A DNA stretch of 38,664 bases, taken from the NCBI GenBank assembly GCA_030374735.1, contig JASCIV010000145.1, forward strand, positions 1 through 38,664. The letters are read 5' to 3'. This document shows, piece after piece, positions 37,830 through 38,664 of the stretch; the first letter of the stretch is position 1, and every line of letters begins with the position of its first letter. The DNA is from Gracilaria caudata (Eukaryota; Rhodophyta; Florideophyceae; Gracilariales; Gracilariaceae). A model generated the notes under the pieces. That model made no database searches. It was given only the letters and a program-made list of their open reading frames with translations, and was not told the DNA's origin. The position numbers and the translations under genes are program-made.

Positions 37830-38355
37830 TCATCATCACCTCACCGCCTACAGTGATGCGGAATTTGCCAACTGCAACAACCGCAAGTCCGTCACGGGTA
37901 ATATCCACTGCTATCAGAAAACCCCCATCTCCTGGCAATCCAAAAAGCAAAAAGTAGTCGCTCTATCGACAACAGAGGCCGAATATATCGCGGCCACAGC
38001 CGCAACTCAACATACGCGATGGCTCCGCCCCCTACTGCAAGCAGCAATTCATCAAACCATCTCACTCACCCCGCATTACATAGAAAATCGTTCGGCTATC
38101 CTCATCGCACAAAATCGAGCACCCACCAAACGTAGGAAATATATTGATGTTCTTCATCATTATCTCCAACAATATATAGCCGATCACACTATCACGCTGC
38201 ATAGGATCCCGACACATGAAATGCTAGCCGACATTATGATCAAACCGCTCAGCCGAGCACGGTTCTGCAAACTCCGTCACTCTTTGCTAGTTCGACCCCC
38301 TCCCTCTCGTCAATGCAAAGCATCAACCGGGGACTGTCAAACAGCAGAAAAGTGA
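37830..38355 (+). pseudogene. copia RNase H segment, shifted frame
   Basis: After the C-run the coding frame changes. Motifs are AYSDAEFANCNNRKSVTG, PISWQSKKQKVVALSTTEAE, the following YIAATAATQ, and RRKYIDVLHHYLQQYI, as in copia RNase H. It continues through MLADIMIKPL and stops at TGA 38353-38355, about 20 bp inside the 3' LTR. The active-site Asp/Glu residues look intact; only the frame is broken relative to RT. Confidence 0.85.
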
Positions 38356-38470
38356 CTCTTGACGCTTTGCATTTCCGAAAAAGCCAAACAGCATTATAGT
38401 GGTGAAACAGTACTTGAGCCGCCGACGTAGTGAGAACGAAGTAAAGTCTAGTCAGTGCTCTCTTTCCATA
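38335..38470 (+). repeat. 3' LTR
   Basis: Begins TGTCAAACAGCAGAAAAG after a weak purine tract (CCGGGGAC), ends CTTTCCATA. It is about 136 bp, carries two CAAACAGCA copies 47 bp apart (38338 and 38385), and differs from the 5' LTR by five substitutions downstream of the indel. Confidence 0.85.
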
Positions 38471-38664
38471 GTCCGCAAATTTGACGCGAATGTCGATAGT
38501 ACCCGTTTCGAAGTCAGAAACACAATCCAGTGTCAAGGCAAATGCTCCATTGCAGACAAAGGTGGTACGACTTTTTTTTTCAATCAAATGCAGTTTATTT
38601 ATAGTGTTCTCAATGTCCCATGTAGAGCAGCAGAGTAACACATTCATCCGGTTCACTACACTAG
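38471..38664. other. right flank of the retrotransposon
   Basis: About 190 bp of unique sequence with a T9 run at 38572-38580. A minus-strand frame crossing 38249-38656 lies over the LTR and RNase H and is treated as a shadow. Confidence 0.4.

Larger units (their letters stand above)
33772..38470 (+). mobile_element. Ty1/copia LTR retrotransposon, decayed
   Basis: About 4.7 kb with short direct LTRs at each end, a primer binding site, and a gag - protease - integrase - RT - RNase H order. Protease and integrase precede RT, which is diagnostic of copia (Pseudoviridae). Coding is broken by multiple gag frameshifts, a TGA inside integrase, and a frameshift at a C-run before RNase H. The LTRs differ by five substitutions over about 86 aligned bp plus one 47-bp indel, so the insertion is not recent. 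No clean target-site duplication is seen (5' flank GTCTT, 3' flank GTCCG). The sense strand is notably A/C-rich and G-poor compared with host genes. Confidence 0.93.

Noticed and set aside
33767..38475. 5-bp target-site duplication of the copia element
   Set aside because: The flanks GTCTT and GTCCG match at only three of five positions, so a duplication cannot be claimed.
38249..38656. Minus-strand 135-codon ORF at the right edge
   Set aside because: It runs antisense through RNase H and the 3' LTR of the retrotransposon, so it is a shadow.
1..38664. tRNA, rRNA and spliceosomal snRNA genes
   Set aside because: By eye I found no convincing B-box (GGTTCGAATCC-type) or conserved U1, U2 or U6 sequence on either strand. 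tRNAscan-SE or Infernal could still find diverged ones.

Overview
This is a gene-dense stretch of a nuclear genome from a photosynthetic eukaryote, most likely a red alga. The eukaryotic markers are GPN2, UXT, RFC2, PRP18, a USP deubiquitinase, mitochondrial complex I NDUFV1 with a presequence, and introns of about 80-125 bp with GT-AG ends. Plastid ancestry is suggested by a YbaB/EbfC protein, an SSB, an ABC ATPase and a novel repeat protein. Their N-termini have no signal peptide but carry a Phe-centred motif (AGFVSS, AFVPG, SAFIW, AAFVFP) typical of primary red plastids. The taxon is an inference. Most genes have one exon; only YbaB (3 introns), GPN2 (3), the ABC ATPase (1) and CGI121/TPRKB (2) need splicing.

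Layout: 1-1596 (-) is a Ulp1/SENP-type cysteine protease ORF running off the left edge, with a perfect 15-bp-arm hairpin at 1792-1824. Then come YbaB (+), UXT (-), GPN2 (+), a secreted histidine-brace-like protein (-), NDUFV1 (+), RFC2 (-), USP (+), SSB (-), a novel plastid repeat protein (+), an ABC ATPase (-), PRP18 (+) and a FYVE-EHD fusion (-). After a 2.5-kb gene-poor gap come a multi-pass secretory-pathway protein (+), a sulfotransferase-like type II membrane protein (+), a DUF2009 protein (+), the KEOPS subunit CGI121/TPRKB (-) and an SDR-like protein (-). The right end, about 33772-38470, is a decayed Ty1/copia LTR retrotransposon with very short LTRs and a copia-style half-tRNA(iMet) primer binding site.

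Gene organisation: the first fourteen assigned genes strictly alternate strand, giving head-to-head pairs with shared promoters and tail-to-tail pairs with almost touching ends (17-120 bp). One pair is functionally coherent: UXT and GPN2, both tied to HSP90/R2TP-dependent assembly of RNA polymerase II, diverge from a 520-bp interval. RFC2 has a consensus-like E2F site in its shared promoter.

Most unusual items: a FYVE zinc finger fused to an EHD ATPase with a C-terminal EH domain; a plastid protein with an undescribed repeat; a secreted protein with an LPMO-like N-terminus; a Ulp1 ORF with no stop inside the window; and the copia element with a tRNA-fragment primer site and a 47-bp deletion in one LTR. 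Start codons were checked against the DNA. Several long open frames begin at GTG or TTG, and I moved those starts to the first plausible ATG.
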